Assembly (NCBI GenBank): GCA_019636795.1 | Contig: JAHBWW010000007.1 | Location: forward strand, 62,001 to 126,000 | Source: Phycisphaeraceae bacterium | Lineage (GTDB): Bacteria > Planctomycetota > Phycisphaerae > Phycisphaerales > UBA1924 | Direction of reading: 5' to 3' | Length of the DNA stretch: 64,000 nt | Made by a program: the position numbers and the translations under genes | Shown: positions 16,793-25,363 of the stretch, piece by piece | Numbering within the stretch: position 1 is the stretch's first letter | Layout of the letters: every line of letters starts with the position of its first letter | The notes under the pieces: model-generated | What the model saw: the letters and a program-made list of their open reading frames with translations, nothing else | What the model was told of the DNA's origin: nothing | The model's database searches: none

Positions 16793-18090
16793 GACACTTT
16801 GCGCCAACCGCACTCCGCGCAGCCATCACCAAGCCGCCCTCGCAGATCGTGGGCGCAGTGCGGACATTGGCCTCGCAGCATCCGGCGTCGCTGGCGAAAA
16901 CCTGCGAACATTATCATCAAAAGAAACCAAGCGATCGCAAAGAAAAGTGTGTTGATGAACAATCCCCGCCAAATCGGAAGGTATGGAATTGCTGGATTCT
17001 GACCAGTTCCGGTAATGTGTGACGGAAGTGCGAGTACCTCCGGCAAAGGCACGCCGCCTATGAATTGTTCGCCCGGATTGTTGTTTTCCCATCGACAATG
17101 CATCGCGAGCATGGGCCAACCCCACGCGCGTTCCTGCATCTGGAATACACCTTCATCACTGAAGGCACGCGACAATTCCGGCTGATTCAGACCCCACTGT
17201 GGCTCCTGGAATTCATTCAGCACGCCGGTTGTGAATGAGTTCAACCCAAAACTGAGCCTGCTGTATCTCTGATTCTCTTCCATCGATCTGACTTGGCCAC
17301 CCCACAGGAGGTGGTGCTGCACAGCAATTGCATTCGACGATGAATTCGTGATTGGAACGCTGATGGATTGCACAAAACGTGATGGCAGCAAAAGACCAGA
17401 CGTTGCAGCGAAAACCCATGCGGATACAACTGTCGTGAAAGCGCCAAGAGTCAGATATTTTGCAGCAAGTCGTCGAAACTTTGCCCGCGATTCTGACTTG
17501 ACGAGCAGCGCAAGGTAACCGATCCCCGCGAAAAGACAGGCGAAGAAAAGCGTGTTCAAAAGCACCCCGCTCCAGATCGGAATGAATGGCAGAGCGCCCG
17601 GATACTCGACACCTGTGTTTGAAAGTCTTGCAAAAGTCTTTGGCAACCGAACCCCTCCAATGAAGTTCGGCATGCCGCCTTGCTCATCCCATACATACCA
17701 CAAGGCTTTCTTCGGCCAGCCCCACGCTGATTCCTGTGTTGTGCCTGGGTGCCACAGAGAGAGGGAAATGGTCCAGAGATCTTCGCCGCTGATGCCCCAG
17801 GTTGATCCGACCTCAGTTGAAGGCGCAAGGTCCAGGTAGTTTTGAAATTCCTCATGCGACAGTCGTGCAGCCGCATTCCAATGAAAGGATCGCTGTACTG
17901 CACCGAGTCGTTCACGCTGACGAATCAATACCGGCCCACTGACAGGGAATGCGTGGATCCGTGATTGCTCTGACCATCCATGCGGCGAAGAAGAAGCCAT
18001 GGCAGCAAGGCCCCATGCTGACAGCCATGTTGCAACCAAGCCTGCCATGAGGCACCAGAACAGGCGTCGGAGATGGCGGCGATAGTGCAT
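16789..18090 (-). CDS. Membrane protein with two similar halves and C-terminal zinc ribbon
   Basis: A 433-residue protein of unknown function. A hydrophobic helix near residues 10-30 is followed by two related extracytoplasmic segments, each ending in a transmembrane helix. Paired landmarks are 'ESAWGWPKKALWYVW' and 'ERAWGWPMLAMHCRW', 'FIGGVRLPKTFARLS' and 'FIGGVPLPEVLALPS', 'PIWSGVLLNTLFFA' and 'PIWRGLFINTLFFA'. The C-terminus carries a four-Cys ribbon 'CPHCAHDLRG...CAECGW', as in the 27.6-29.5 kb protein. The ATG at 18090 is preferred over a GTG six codons upstream. The halves suggest an ancient internal duplication. It lies downstream of tRNA-Gly on the same strand. Confidence 0.75.
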   Translation of the reverse strand: MHYRRHLRRLFWCLMAGLVATWLSAWGLAAMASSSPHGWSEQSRIHAFPVSGPVLIRQRERLGAVQRSFHWNAAARLSHEEFQNYLDLAPSTEVGSTWGISGEDLWTISLSLWHPGTTQESAWGWPKKALWYVWDEQGGMPNFIGGVRLPKTFARLSNTGVEYPGALPFIPIWSGVLLNTLFFACLFAGIGYLALLVKSESRAKFRRLAAKYLTLGAFTTVVSAWVFAATSGLLLPSRFVQSISVPITNSSSNAIAVQHHLLWGGQVRSMEENQRYSRLSFGLNSFTTGVLNEFQEPQWGLNQPELSRAFSDEGVFQMQERAWGWPMLAMHCRWENNNPGEQFIGGVPLPEVLALPSHITGTGQNPAIPYLPIWRGLFINTLFFAIAWFLLMIMFAGFRQRRRMLRGQCPHCAHDLRGRLGDGCAECGWRKVS

Positions 18091-18274
18091 GGAGCGTTCC
18101 CGGTGCACAACAGGGAGAGACTGACCAGATCACCGTTCGCACCGTTAGCGTGAGGTGTTCTCAGCATATAGCGTGAGCGCCGGGAATGCTGTGATGCGTT
18201 AACCCCCTCTGAGCGCCGACATAACGCTCGGCTGATGCCGAGCATCGGGACGATGTGCGCGCTGAAGGGGAAAA

Positions 18275-18346
18275 AGCGGGTGATCGGATTCGAACCGACG
18301 ACTTTCACGTTGGCAACGTGACGCTCTACCGCTGAGCTACACCCGC
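18275..18346 (-). tRNA. tRNA-Gly (GCC anticodon)
   Basis: A 72-base cloverleaf: acceptor arm GCGGGTG/CACCCGC, D-arm GCTCAGCGGTAGAGC, anticodon arm TCACG-TTGCCAA-CGTGA with anticodon GCC, and T-arm GTCGG-TTCGAAT-CCGAT. The 3' CCA is not encoded. It lies 84 bases downstream of dsbD, on the same strand. Confidence 0.96.
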
Positions 18347-18430
18347 TTACGGTGCCTCTGCCGGACTGTCTATCGGCTGTCCGGGAGGGGAAATGAAGGT
18401 AGGGCGGGTCTGCGACTGAGTCAATTGTAA

Positions 18431-20380
18431 TCAGCGCCCTCGTGCGGCGGCGATGGCCTCCATGACCTGGGCGGGGGTGTAGGCGTTGGCCTGCCAGGGC
18501 GAAGCGAGGCCCGGGCCGTCGATGACCAGCAGCGGGATGCCGGTCTGGCCGAGGCTTTCGAGCCGGGCCCAGCCGGGGGCGTTGCGGCTGGTGAGGTCGG
18601 CAATCATGGGCACGACGCCGCTGCCCGCCAGTTCGCCCTTGACGGGCTGGCGGTCGAGGACGGTGGCCTTGAGCACCTGGCAGTTGAGGCACCAGTCGGC
18701 GGTGAAATCGAGCACGACGACTTCGCCGCGCGCTCGCGCCGCCGCGAGGTTCTCGGGGCTGTACGGGATCCAGATGTCGTCCATGGCCTTGTGCGTGCGG
18801 CCGAGGGCGAACTGCACGCTGGTGGCCGCGATGACGAGCCCGACAAGCGAGAACGCCGCGCGGTTGGCGGGTTTTTTCGTGATGGCGAACGTCCGCACCG
18901 CCAGCCAGAGCCCGGCGCCCGCGGCCAGGAGCGCGATGACCCACCACGAGGCGACCTTGGCCGCGACCGGCAGAGACGCAGCCCGCACCGGGTCGGCCTT
19001 GACCAGGGCCATGACGCCCGCGCCCGCGAAGTAGGCCGCGGCGGCCAGCAGCAGCAGGCCCATGACCTGCTTGACGAGGGTGCTGGCCGGACCGGTTCTC
19101 GGGATCTTGGCGACCCACTGCGGCCGAGCCGCGAGCACGAGATAGGGAGCCGCCATGCCCACGCCGATCCCCGCGAAGATCGCGATGATGTCAAAGGCGG
19201 GCATGGTCGCCAGCCCGACCAGCAGCGCCCCGGCCACGAACCCGAAACAGGGCAACCCGAGCACGGCGGTCATGATCCCGAAAACGAACGAGCCGCCGAA
19301 CGAATCGGCCGACGCATTTACGCGGTAGGCGGCTTGGGGCAGGCGGATCTCAAAGAGGCCCATGATGCCCAGCCCCATCGCCGCGATGACCAGCCCGATG
19401 CCCAGCGTGACCCACCAGATGCCAAAGAGGGCCGACGGGTCGCCGAACGCCTCGCGAAACAGCGCGACGGGCAGGCCCACGCCGATCCAGAACGCGACGA
19501 CCCCGGCTGCCATCGCGGCCCCGAGCGACAGGGCTTTGGCGGGCGTGGCGGCGTGTTTGGACAACGCCATGACCTTGAGCGGGATGACGGGCAGGACGCA
19601 GGGCGTCAGGTTGAGTACAAAGCCCCCGACGATCGCCAGCAGCACCAGCGCGATCAGCCCGCGGGGCACGGTCAAGCCGAAGAAGGTCGAGCCGCCCGCG
19701 GCGGTTTCGCGCGCGTCGGGCTGGTTGGCTCCTTCCCACGAGCGCTCGAAGACGGTGCGATCGAAGGCAGCGAAATCGCCGGTCCATGTTGGCGCTGCCG
19801 CAGCGTCTGCATCGCTTTGGTCCGCGATAGGAATGACAATCTCCCGGTCATCGAACACGGGGGCCTCGCACAGGCGATCATCGCACGCCTGGTAGATCAG
19901 TTGGAAGGTCAGACGGATTTCGCTCGCCCCCGCTTCGGGCATGAGCGGCACATAGATCGCCGCGCGGCCCTCGTAGACGGGGTAATCCATCGGTCCGTCA
20001 CCGGTGAAATCGACCTTGATGGTCTTGCTGGCCGGCCACTGGATCGGGCCGACGGCGGCGCCGGTTCCTTTCAGACCGGCCAGTTCGGTGGCGACGGCGG
20101 TGAAGCTGGGGATGGGCGGCGGGCGGTGGGTGTGGCTGTGCCAGCCGGGGATGTGGTCGAGGATGACGGCCAGGGCGAAGGGCTCGCCGGGGCGTGCGGC
20201 CGGGGCGGCGGAGACAATTTCGACTTCGACGACGGGGCCATAGGCGGCGCCGAAGGGGTCGAACCCGGGCTGGGAATTCGCTGGCGCGGCAGGGAGGCTC
20301 AGGGCCAACATGGCCACCAGCAACCCCAGCGCAGCGCGCAGCGGGCGAGACAGGGCAGAGAGCGTGATCGGGCTGTGCAT
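18431..20380 (-). CDS. dsbD: Thiol:disulfide interchange protein DsbD
   Basis: Inner-membrane protein that passes electrons from cytoplasmic thioredoxin to periplasmic thiol proteins. The 649-residue product has a signal peptide (to 'LPAAPANS') and an N-terminal DsbD-alpha domain with the Cys pair in 'YQACDDRLCEAP'. Next comes a multi-helix beta domain with the redox cysteines in 'NLTPCVLPVIPLKV' and 'GLPCFGFVAGALL'. It ends in a thioredoxin-like gamma domain with 'DFTADWCLNCQVLK'. All three cysteine pairs are present. The frame stays open far upstream, but that part is antisense to murQ; I start at the ATG followed directly by the signal peptide. With DsbD the organism can reduce or repair disulfides in the many Cys-containing exported proteins. 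Confidence 0.94.
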   Translation of the reverse strand: MHSPITLSALSRPLRAALGLLVAMLALSLPAAPANSQPGFDPFGAAYGPVVEVEIVSAAPAARPGEPFALAVILDHIPGWHSHTHRPPPIPSFTAVATELAGLKGTGAAVGPIQWPASKTIKVDFTGDGPMDYPVYEGRAAIYVPLMPEAGASEIRLTFQLIYQACDDRLCEAPVFDDREIVIPIADQSDADAAAAPTWTGDFAAFDRTVFERSWEGANQPDARETAAGGSTFFGLTVPRGLIALVLLAIVGGFVLNLTPCVLPVIPLKVMALSKHAATPAKALSLGAAMAAGVVAFWIGVGLPVALFREAFGDPSALFGIWWVTLGIGLVIAAMGLGIMGLFEIRLPQAAYRVNASADSFGGSFVFGIMTAVLGLPCFGFVAGALLVGLATMPAFDIIAIFAGIGVGMAAPYLVLAARPQWVAKIPRTGPASTLVKQVMGLLLLAAAAYFAGAGVMALVKADPVRAASLPVAAKVASWWVIALLAAGAGLWLAVRTFAITKKPANRAAFSLVGLVIAATSVQFALGRTHKAMDDIWIPYSPENLAAARARGEVVVLDFTADWCLNCQVLKATVLDRQPVKGELAGSGVVPMIADLTSRNAPGWARLESLGQTGIPLLVIDGPGLASPWQANAYTPAQVMEAIAAARGR

Positions 20381-20578
20381 CGGGTCGGGCTCCAGGTTCG
20401 GAGGGATGAACGCCTCCGGTGGCGGGATTGTTCGCAGGCCGGATGGTCGGTGCGCGGAGGAGGGTGTTTGCCCCTGATGGCCGGCTGACCTGCCCGCCCA
20501 AGCCCACTTGCGGGCCGGATCAGCACTTTTCCTACGGTGCAGGCCCCCGCCGCCGTGACGGCCGCCGCGCCGAATCGC

Positions 20579-20584
20579 TATTGT
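20579..20584 (+). promoter_or_regulatory. -10 box for leaderless murQ transcript
   Basis: TATTGT, six bases before the ATG at 20591; GTGACG about 18 bases upstream could be a weak -35. AAAGGG touches the ATG and is too close to act as a Shine-Dalgarno site. Confidence 0.45.
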
Positions 20585-20590
20585 AAAGGG

Positions 20591-21535
20591 ATGCATCCCA
20601 CGCCGCCTGACCGGGGAAAGGTCGCGACGGAATCCCCCAATCCCGCTACCGGGGGGCTGGGGGACATGGATATCGCCGACTGCGTGGCAGCCCTGATGGC
20701 CGTCGATGCCGAGATCATCGCTGCGATGGCCGCCGCCCGGCCCGCCCTGACCGCACTGATCGAGCGGGCCGCGCCCGGTTTCGCCGCGGGAGGGAGGGTG
20801 ATTACCGTAGGGGCGGGGACCAGCGGCCGCCTGGCGGTCCTCGACGCTGCCGAACTGGGGCCCACGTTCTGCCTCGAGCCCGGGCGGTTCATCGCCCTGA
20901 TCGCCGGGGGCGACGCGGCTCTGCGCACCAGCAGCGAGGGACGCGAAGACGACCCGGCCGAGTTTGCCCCCGCCCTGGGGGCGCTGAACCTGGGTCCGCA
21001 CGACACCGTCATCGGCCTCAGCGCGGGCGGGACCACGCCTTGCGTGCTCGGGGCGCTCACGCTCGCGCGAGCGGCCGGCGCGGGCACGGGGCTGATCGCG
21101 TGCAGCCCGACCGCGGCTGCCAACGCCGCCGACCTGGTCGTCATCATCCCCACCGGCCCCGAAGCCATCGCAGGCTCGACGCGCCTCAAGGCGGGCACCG
21201 CGACCAAGATGGCGCTCAACCTCATCAGCACCGCGCTGATGATCGCCGACGGCCGGGTGCATGAGAACCTCATGGTCGATGTCCGTCCCGCCAACGCCAA
21301 ACTCATCGACCGGGCCGCGCGCATCATCACCCGACTCACGGGCGCTGAGCGCGACGCGGCGCTGGCGCTGCTCGAGCGCGCGGGCGGGAGCGTCAAGGTC
21401 GCGGTGCTCATGCACGAGCGGGCGCTCGAGCGCGCCGAGGCCGAGGCCGCGCTGGCCGCCGCCCGCGGCAGGCTGCACGCAGCTCTGACCAGCACGGCCG
21501 CGATCGCGCCAGCGCCCCGCACCGGGTCGCTATGA
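20591..21535 (+). CDS. murQ: N-acetylmuramic acid 6-phosphate etherase
   Basis: Cleaves the lactyl ether of MurNAc-6-phosphate, giving GlcNAc-6-phosphate and D-lactate in cell-wall recycling, in the cytoplasm. The 314-residue SIS-domain protein shows 'VATESPNPATGGLGDMD' (family 'TEQRNP' region), the sugar-phosphate loop 'VGAGTSGRLAVLDAAELGPT', the second loop 'IGLSAGGTTP', and 'GSTRLKAGTATKMALNLIST' with 'VDVRPANAKL'. The catalytic Glu region is preserved in 'SEGREDDPAE'. The ATG at 20591 is favoured by a -10 box six bases upstream; an ATG at 20537 would add 18 non-conserved residues. No MurNAc transporter is nearby. thrS starts 39 bases downstream. Confidence 0.94.
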   Translation: MHPTPPDRGKVATESPNPATGGLGDMDIADCVAALMAVDAEIIAAMAAARPALTALIERAAPGFAAGGRVITVGAGTSGRLAVLDAAELGPTFCLEPGRFIALIAGGDAALRTSSEGREDDPAEFAPALGALNLGPHDTVIGLSAGGTTPCVLGALTLARAAGAGTGLIACSPTAAANAADLVVIIPTGPEAIAGSTRLKAGTATKMALNLISTALMIADGRVHENLMVDVRPANAKLIDRAARIITRLTGAERDAALALLERAGGSVKVAVLMHERALERAEAEAALAAARGRLHAALTSTAAIAPAPRTGSL

Positions 21536-21574
21536 TCGAGCCACACGGCGCACAACGCGCCCGAAGGATCGCTC

Positions 21575-23641
21575 ATGCCCCGCATTACTCTGCCCGATGG
21601 TTCCGTTCGTGAGTTCGCCGCGCCCGTGACGGCGCGGGCCGTGGCCGAGGCCATCGGCAAGCGCCTGGCCGCCGACGCTGTCGGAGCCGAAGTCGATGGA
21701 ACCGTCGTCGATCTGTCCGCCGTCATCGCCGATGATGCGCGCGTCGCCATCATCACGCCGAGCACGCGCGACGGCAAGGCCGACCCCCGCGCCCTCATGC
21801 TGCTGCGCCACTCGACCGCCCACGTCATGGCCGAAGCCATCCAGAGGCTCGTGCCCGAAGCCATGCTCGTCTACGGCCCGCCGCTCGAGACCGGGTTCTA
21901 CTACGACATCGCCTTCCCCGAAGGCCGGCCCCTGCGCGAAGGCGACTTCGAGGCGATCGAAGCCGAGATGGGCAAGATCGTCGCCGAGGACCGCGCGTTC
22001 ACCCGCTACGAGGTGACGCATGACGCGGGCATGACCAAACTCAAGAGCGAGGGAAGCAAGTACAAGATCGACAACGCCCTTCGTGCCCACGAGGCGGGCA
22101 GCCCGACGCTGACGTTCTACGCCACCGGCGAACCGGGCAGGAACTGGGAAGACCTGTGCCGCGGCCCGCACATCCCCTCGACCGGACGCATCGGGGCGTT
22201 CAAGATCACAAGCCTGGCGTCGAGCTACTGGCACGGCGACGAGAACAGCGACCGCCTCACGCGGGTCTATGGCACCGCGTTCTTTTCCGCAAAGGACCTC
22301 GATGAGCACGTCACACGTCTCGATGAGGCCAAGAAGCGCGACCACCGGGTCATCGGCCGCGCCCTGCGGCTGTTTCATATCGACGACATGGTCGGGCAGG
22401 GCCTGATCCTGTGGACCCCGGCCGGGGGCGTGGTGCGTGATGAGTTGCAACGGTTCATCTCGGACGAACTCAAGAAGCAAGGCTACCACCAGGTGTTCAC
22501 GCCGCACATCGGCAAGCTCGATCTGTACCGCACGAGCGGGCACTTTCCGTACTACGCCGACAGCCAGTTCCCGCCGCTGGTCGAACGCGACGAGATGGAC
22601 AGCCTCATCGCCGAAGGCTGCTCGTGCGCGGACCTGGCCAACCGCATGAAGACCGGCAACATCGAAGGCTTCATGCTCAAGCCGATGAACTGCCCCCACC
22701 ACATCCGCATCTTCGCCAGCCAGCCGCACTCATACCGCGACCTGCCGGTGCGCCTGGCCGAGTTCGGGACGGTGTACCGCTGGGAGCAGAGCGGCGAACT
22801 CAACGGGCTGACGCGGGTGCGCGGCTTCACGCAGGATGACGCCCACCTTTTTTGCACCGAAGACCAGGTGGGGGCCGAAGTGACCGGCTGCCTCGAACTG
22901 GTCAAGGTGATCTTCAAAACGCTGGGCATGACGGATTACCGCGTGCGCGTGGGGCTGCGCGACCCCGACAGCGGCAAGTACGTCGGCAAGGCCGAGGTAT
23001 GGGACAAGGCCGAACGCGCGTGTCGCGAGGCCGCGGCCTCGCTGGGCGTGCCCTTCAGCGAGGAACCGGGAGAGGCGGCGTTTTACGGCCCCAAGATCGA
23101 CTTCGTCGTCAAGGACGTGATCGGGCGCGAGTGGCAGCTGGGCACGGTGCAGGTCGATTACAACCTGCCCGAACGCTTCGACCTTTCGTACATCGGGCCC
23201 GACAACCGGCCCCACCGGCCCGTCATGATCCATCGCGCGCCGTTCGGGTCGATGGAACGCTTCTGCGGCGTGCTCATCGAACACTTCGCCGGGGCCTTCC
23301 CGACGTGGCTCGCACCCGAACAGGTCCGCGTGCTGCCCATCAGCGAGAAGAGCGCGGCGTATGGCCAGCGCGTGACGGCGGCGCTGCGGGCGCGCGGCGT
23401 GCGCGCCAGCATCGATGACGGCAACGAGCGCGTGCAGGCCAAGATCAAGCACGGCTCGGAGATGAAGATCCCGTACCTGCTGGTCGTCGGACCACGCGAT
23501 GAAGAGAACGCGACGGTGAGCGTGCGCGCGCTGGGCATCGAGAAGGATCTGGGAGCCATGGGGCTCGAAGCGTTCGTCGAGGCGATTGGAGAGGAGATCG
23601 CGGGGCGGGGAGAGAGCACGGTACGGGAGCGACTCCAATGA
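21575..23641 (+). CDS. thrS: Threonyl-tRNA synthetase
   Basis: Charges tRNA-Thr in the cytoplasm. The 688-residue protein has the N-terminal TGS domain ('MPRITLPDGSVREFAAPVT'), the editing domain with 'HSTAHVMAEAIQRL', a class II catalytic core with 'MLKPMNCPHHIRIF' (zinc Cys and motif 2 region), 'RWEQSGELNGLTRVRGFTQ', 'HRAPFGSMERFCGVLIEHFA' (motif 3), and a C-terminal anticodon-binding domain. Length and domain order are standard. GAAGGA before the ATG sets the start. The stop overlaps the next gene by four bases (ATGA), indicating translational coupling. A tRNA-Thr (CGT) is encoded 13 kb further on. Confidence 0.97.
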   Translation: MPRITLPDGSVREFAAPVTARAVAEAIGKRLAADAVGAEVDGTVVDLSAVIADDARVAIITPSTRDGKADPRALMLLRHSTAHVMAEAIQRLVPEAMLVYGPPLETGFYYDIAFPEGRPLREGDFEAIEAEMGKIVAEDRAFTRYEVTHDAGMTKLKSEGSKYKIDNALRAHEAGSPTLTFYATGEPGRNWEDLCRGPHIPSTGRIGAFKITSLASSYWHGDENSDRLTRVYGTAFFSAKDLDEHVTRLDEAKKRDHRVIGRALRLFHIDDMVGQGLILWTPAGGVVRDELQRFISDELKKQGYHQVFTPHIGKLDLYRTSGHFPYYADSQFPPLVERDEMDSLIAEGCSCADLANRMKTGNIEGFMLKPMNCPHHIRIFASQPHSYRDLPVRLAEFGTVYRWEQSGELNGLTRVRGFTQDDAHLFCTEDQVGAEVTGCLELVKVIFKTLGMTDYRVRVGLRDPDSGKYVGKAEVWDKAERACREAAASLGVPFSEEPGEAAFYGPKIDFVVKDVIGREWQLGTVQVDYNLPERFDLSYIGPDNRPHRPVMIHRAPFGSMERFCGVLIEHFAGAFPTWLAPEQVRVLPISEKSAAYGQRVTAALRARGVRASIDDGNERVQAKIKHGSEMKIPYLLVVGPRDEENATVSVRALGIEKDLGAMGLEAFVEAIGEEIAGRGESTVRERLQ

Positions 23642-24801
23642 GCGAAAAAATCTTCGACTTCGACTCTCTTGTCAAGACTCCCGAGGCAAAATCGAAGCCA
23701 GCGAAGAAATGGCACAGACTGCCGCTCTGGGCATGGGTCATCGCGCTCCCGTGTTGGCTGATCTTCTTTGTTCTTAAAATGCTCGATAGTGCAACAATCG
23801 TGAGTGATGCACCCGACAAGTTCGAGGCCGCACGCGGCGTGGGCATCGTGCTAGGCAGTTTTCTCACGTTGGCAATCTGCTGGGGGATCGCGCTAGGCAT
23901 CGGTCTGGTCTCAAGGTCCAAACGCACTTCATACGCCAGTGTCTTCGTGGTACTGTCGTGTTTCATAGCGTTCGGACAAGTCTGGGGTCATCTGCAGGAA
24001 ACACTTCGGCAGTACGGCACGTCACCGCAGGACAAGTCGGTCGCGGAGCTTCAAGCGTACCAGGCCGAGGTTCAGGACCGACGTCGCGCACAGATCGAGA
24101 GCGGCGATTACTCGATCGACACCAACACGCTCGATGAAACTGCCGAGCGGCTGAGGGCCGCGGGTGCCGCCAGCGGAACAATGCAGGACAGGGTCATCGC
24201 CGAAGTGTCCGCCGCATTGGTCGAGCGTGTGCGCGATGCCTCCGCCGCGTACACCGCCGCGGTCAACGCGCTGGCGGATCCCTCGGCGTTTGATCTGGTT
24301 TGGATCGAAGACAGGGAGGACCTCGACGACATTCGGCGGCGCGTGGCGCAGTTCCGTGTCGCGAACGAAGGCCTGCGGTCCGCCACATCCCCCACGCTCG
24401 AATATTTTGAAACCGAGTTCGCCAAGCGGGGCATCGCGGATCCCTTTCACGCTGCGGACTTTTTCCAGACCGTGCGCAACCACTCGAAACACGCGATCGT
24501 GCTCCAGTTGCGAGACTTGGACGCGGAGTTTTGCGATCTGGGCGACCGGGCGGTGGCGCTGCTCGATAAAAATTGGAAGGAGTGGAGCTTTGATCCCGAG
24601 ACCGGTGAACTGTTCCTGCACAACGACGAGTTGTTCGAGGGCTGGAACGCGATCACCGACCGGGTGAACGCGATCGCAGCCGAGCAGACGAGACTGATCC
24701 ACGAGATCGCGGGCCTTGCTCCCGAAGTTGAACCGGAGTCCGAGACAAGTGATAAGCGCCCTACGACGGAAGCACCCACATCGGACGACGACGGAGATTG
24801 A
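23638..24801 (+). CDS. Two-helix membrane protein of unknown function
   Basis: A 387-residue protein with a soluble N-terminal stretch of 30 residues, hydrophobic helices near residues 31-45, 75-95 and 101-117, and a long alpha-helical, charged C-terminal domain of about 260 residues with coiled-coil character ('AVAELQAYQAEVQDRRRAQ'-like segments). I do not recognise a family. The start overlaps the thrS stop by four bases, so it is translated together with thrS. Its end is followed within 14 bases by a repeat element whose hairpin may end the transcript. Confidence 0.7.
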   Translation: MSEKIFDFDSLVKTPEAKSKPAKKWHRLPLWAWVIALPCWLIFFVLKMLDSATIVSDAPDKFEAARGVGIVLGSFLTLAICWGIALGIGLVSRSKRTSYASVFVVLSCFIAFGQVWGHLQETLRQYGTSPQDKSVAELQAYQAEVQDRRRAQIESGDYSIDTNTLDETAERLRAAGAASGTMQDRVIAEVSAALVERVRDASAAYTAAVNALADPSAFDLVWIEDREDLDDIRRRVAQFRVANEGLRSATSPTLEYFETEFAKRGIADPFHAADFFQTVRNHSKHAIVLQLRDLDAEFCDLGDRAVALLDKNWKEWSFDPETGELFLHNDELFEGWNAITDRVNAIAAEQTRLIHEIAGLAPEVEPESETSDKRPTTEAPTSDDDGD

Positions 24802-24814
24802 CGTCGGGTGACTC

Positions 24815-24905
24815 CGCCTCGGCTTTGCGCGGCGAGGCGGGGTACGCTGTGGACGGAGCTGGGCCATTGATCGTGGCCATGCAGAGCCATGACCACGGCA
24901 CCCGG
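24815..24905 (+). repeat. MITE-like element, copy A (right part only)
   Basis: About 91 bases matching the right two thirds of copies B and C, including GCTGTGGACGGAGCTGGGCC and the right terminal arm ATCGTGGCCATGCAGAGCCA. The left arm is missing. It starts 14 bases after the stop of the membrane-protein gene. The outer part forms its own hairpin CCGCCTCG/CGAGGCGG. Confidence 0.82.
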
Positions 24906-24990
24906 CGGTAGCGTCGGCGTCGCCCGAGACGTGGTATGCTCCTGACAGCCGAGCGAATCGCGACCCGCATCACCTTCCACACGCACTCGT

Positions 24991-25037
24991 CCATGCTTAC
25001 CTCCTTGTGATCCTGGCAGACCAAGGGGTAAGCATGG
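24991..25037. repeat. Perfect-arm palindrome, 16-17 bp arms
   Basis: CCATGCTTACCTCCTTG (24991-25007) faces CAAGGGGTAAGCATGG (25022-25037) around a 14-base loop; the arms match except for one skipped base. It lies in a 562-base interval (24802-25363) that holds copy A of the MITE-like element and no recognisable gene. It may be an RNA hairpin or an element end. Confidence 0.7.
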
Positions 25038-25363
25038 CATGCGCACACACTTCATGCAAGTTCGTACGCACTTCGCGAAATCCTCCACGGGTGGAGCGCA
25101 ACCCGTGAACACATCCTCCCCCTCCTCTCGCCCAGACAGGGGCGAAGGAGTTGCCGCCGGACGCCGTGGCTGGTGCTCGATTCGAGGAAGTTTCCGTGTG
25201 GTCTTCTGCGGTCTCGGCTGTACAATTGGACATGACGACGTGCGGATCGGTTCGAAGCCAGATTCGGGTGAGGTGTTCCCGTATCGGTGCAGCGGATCGC
25301 GGGTTTGCCTGGAGGGTGGCCGGGCTCGTCGCCCGGTTCGCCTGATGGGAAGGAGGAATCACA

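Noticed and set aside
14720-16813. 697-residue minus-strand frame
   Set aside because: Fully antisense to the GH15 gene, which has catalytic motifs; the antisense product is an Arg/Pro/His-rich shadow.
18791-20488. 565-residue plus-strand frame opposite dsbD
   Set aside because: Composition is Arg/Gly/Asp/Gln low complexity; dsbD on the other strand has all redox motifs.
20381-21478. Long minus-strand frame continuous with dsbD, giving a 1015-residue protein
   Set aside because: The extra part is antisense to murQ, has Arg/Gly/Asp-rich shadow composition and lies before a clear signal peptide start.
25039-25363. Plus-strand frame before the propeller gene
   Set aside because: It continues out of frame through the propeller gene as an Arg/Gly shadow; the real start has GGAGGA and a signal peptide at 25364.
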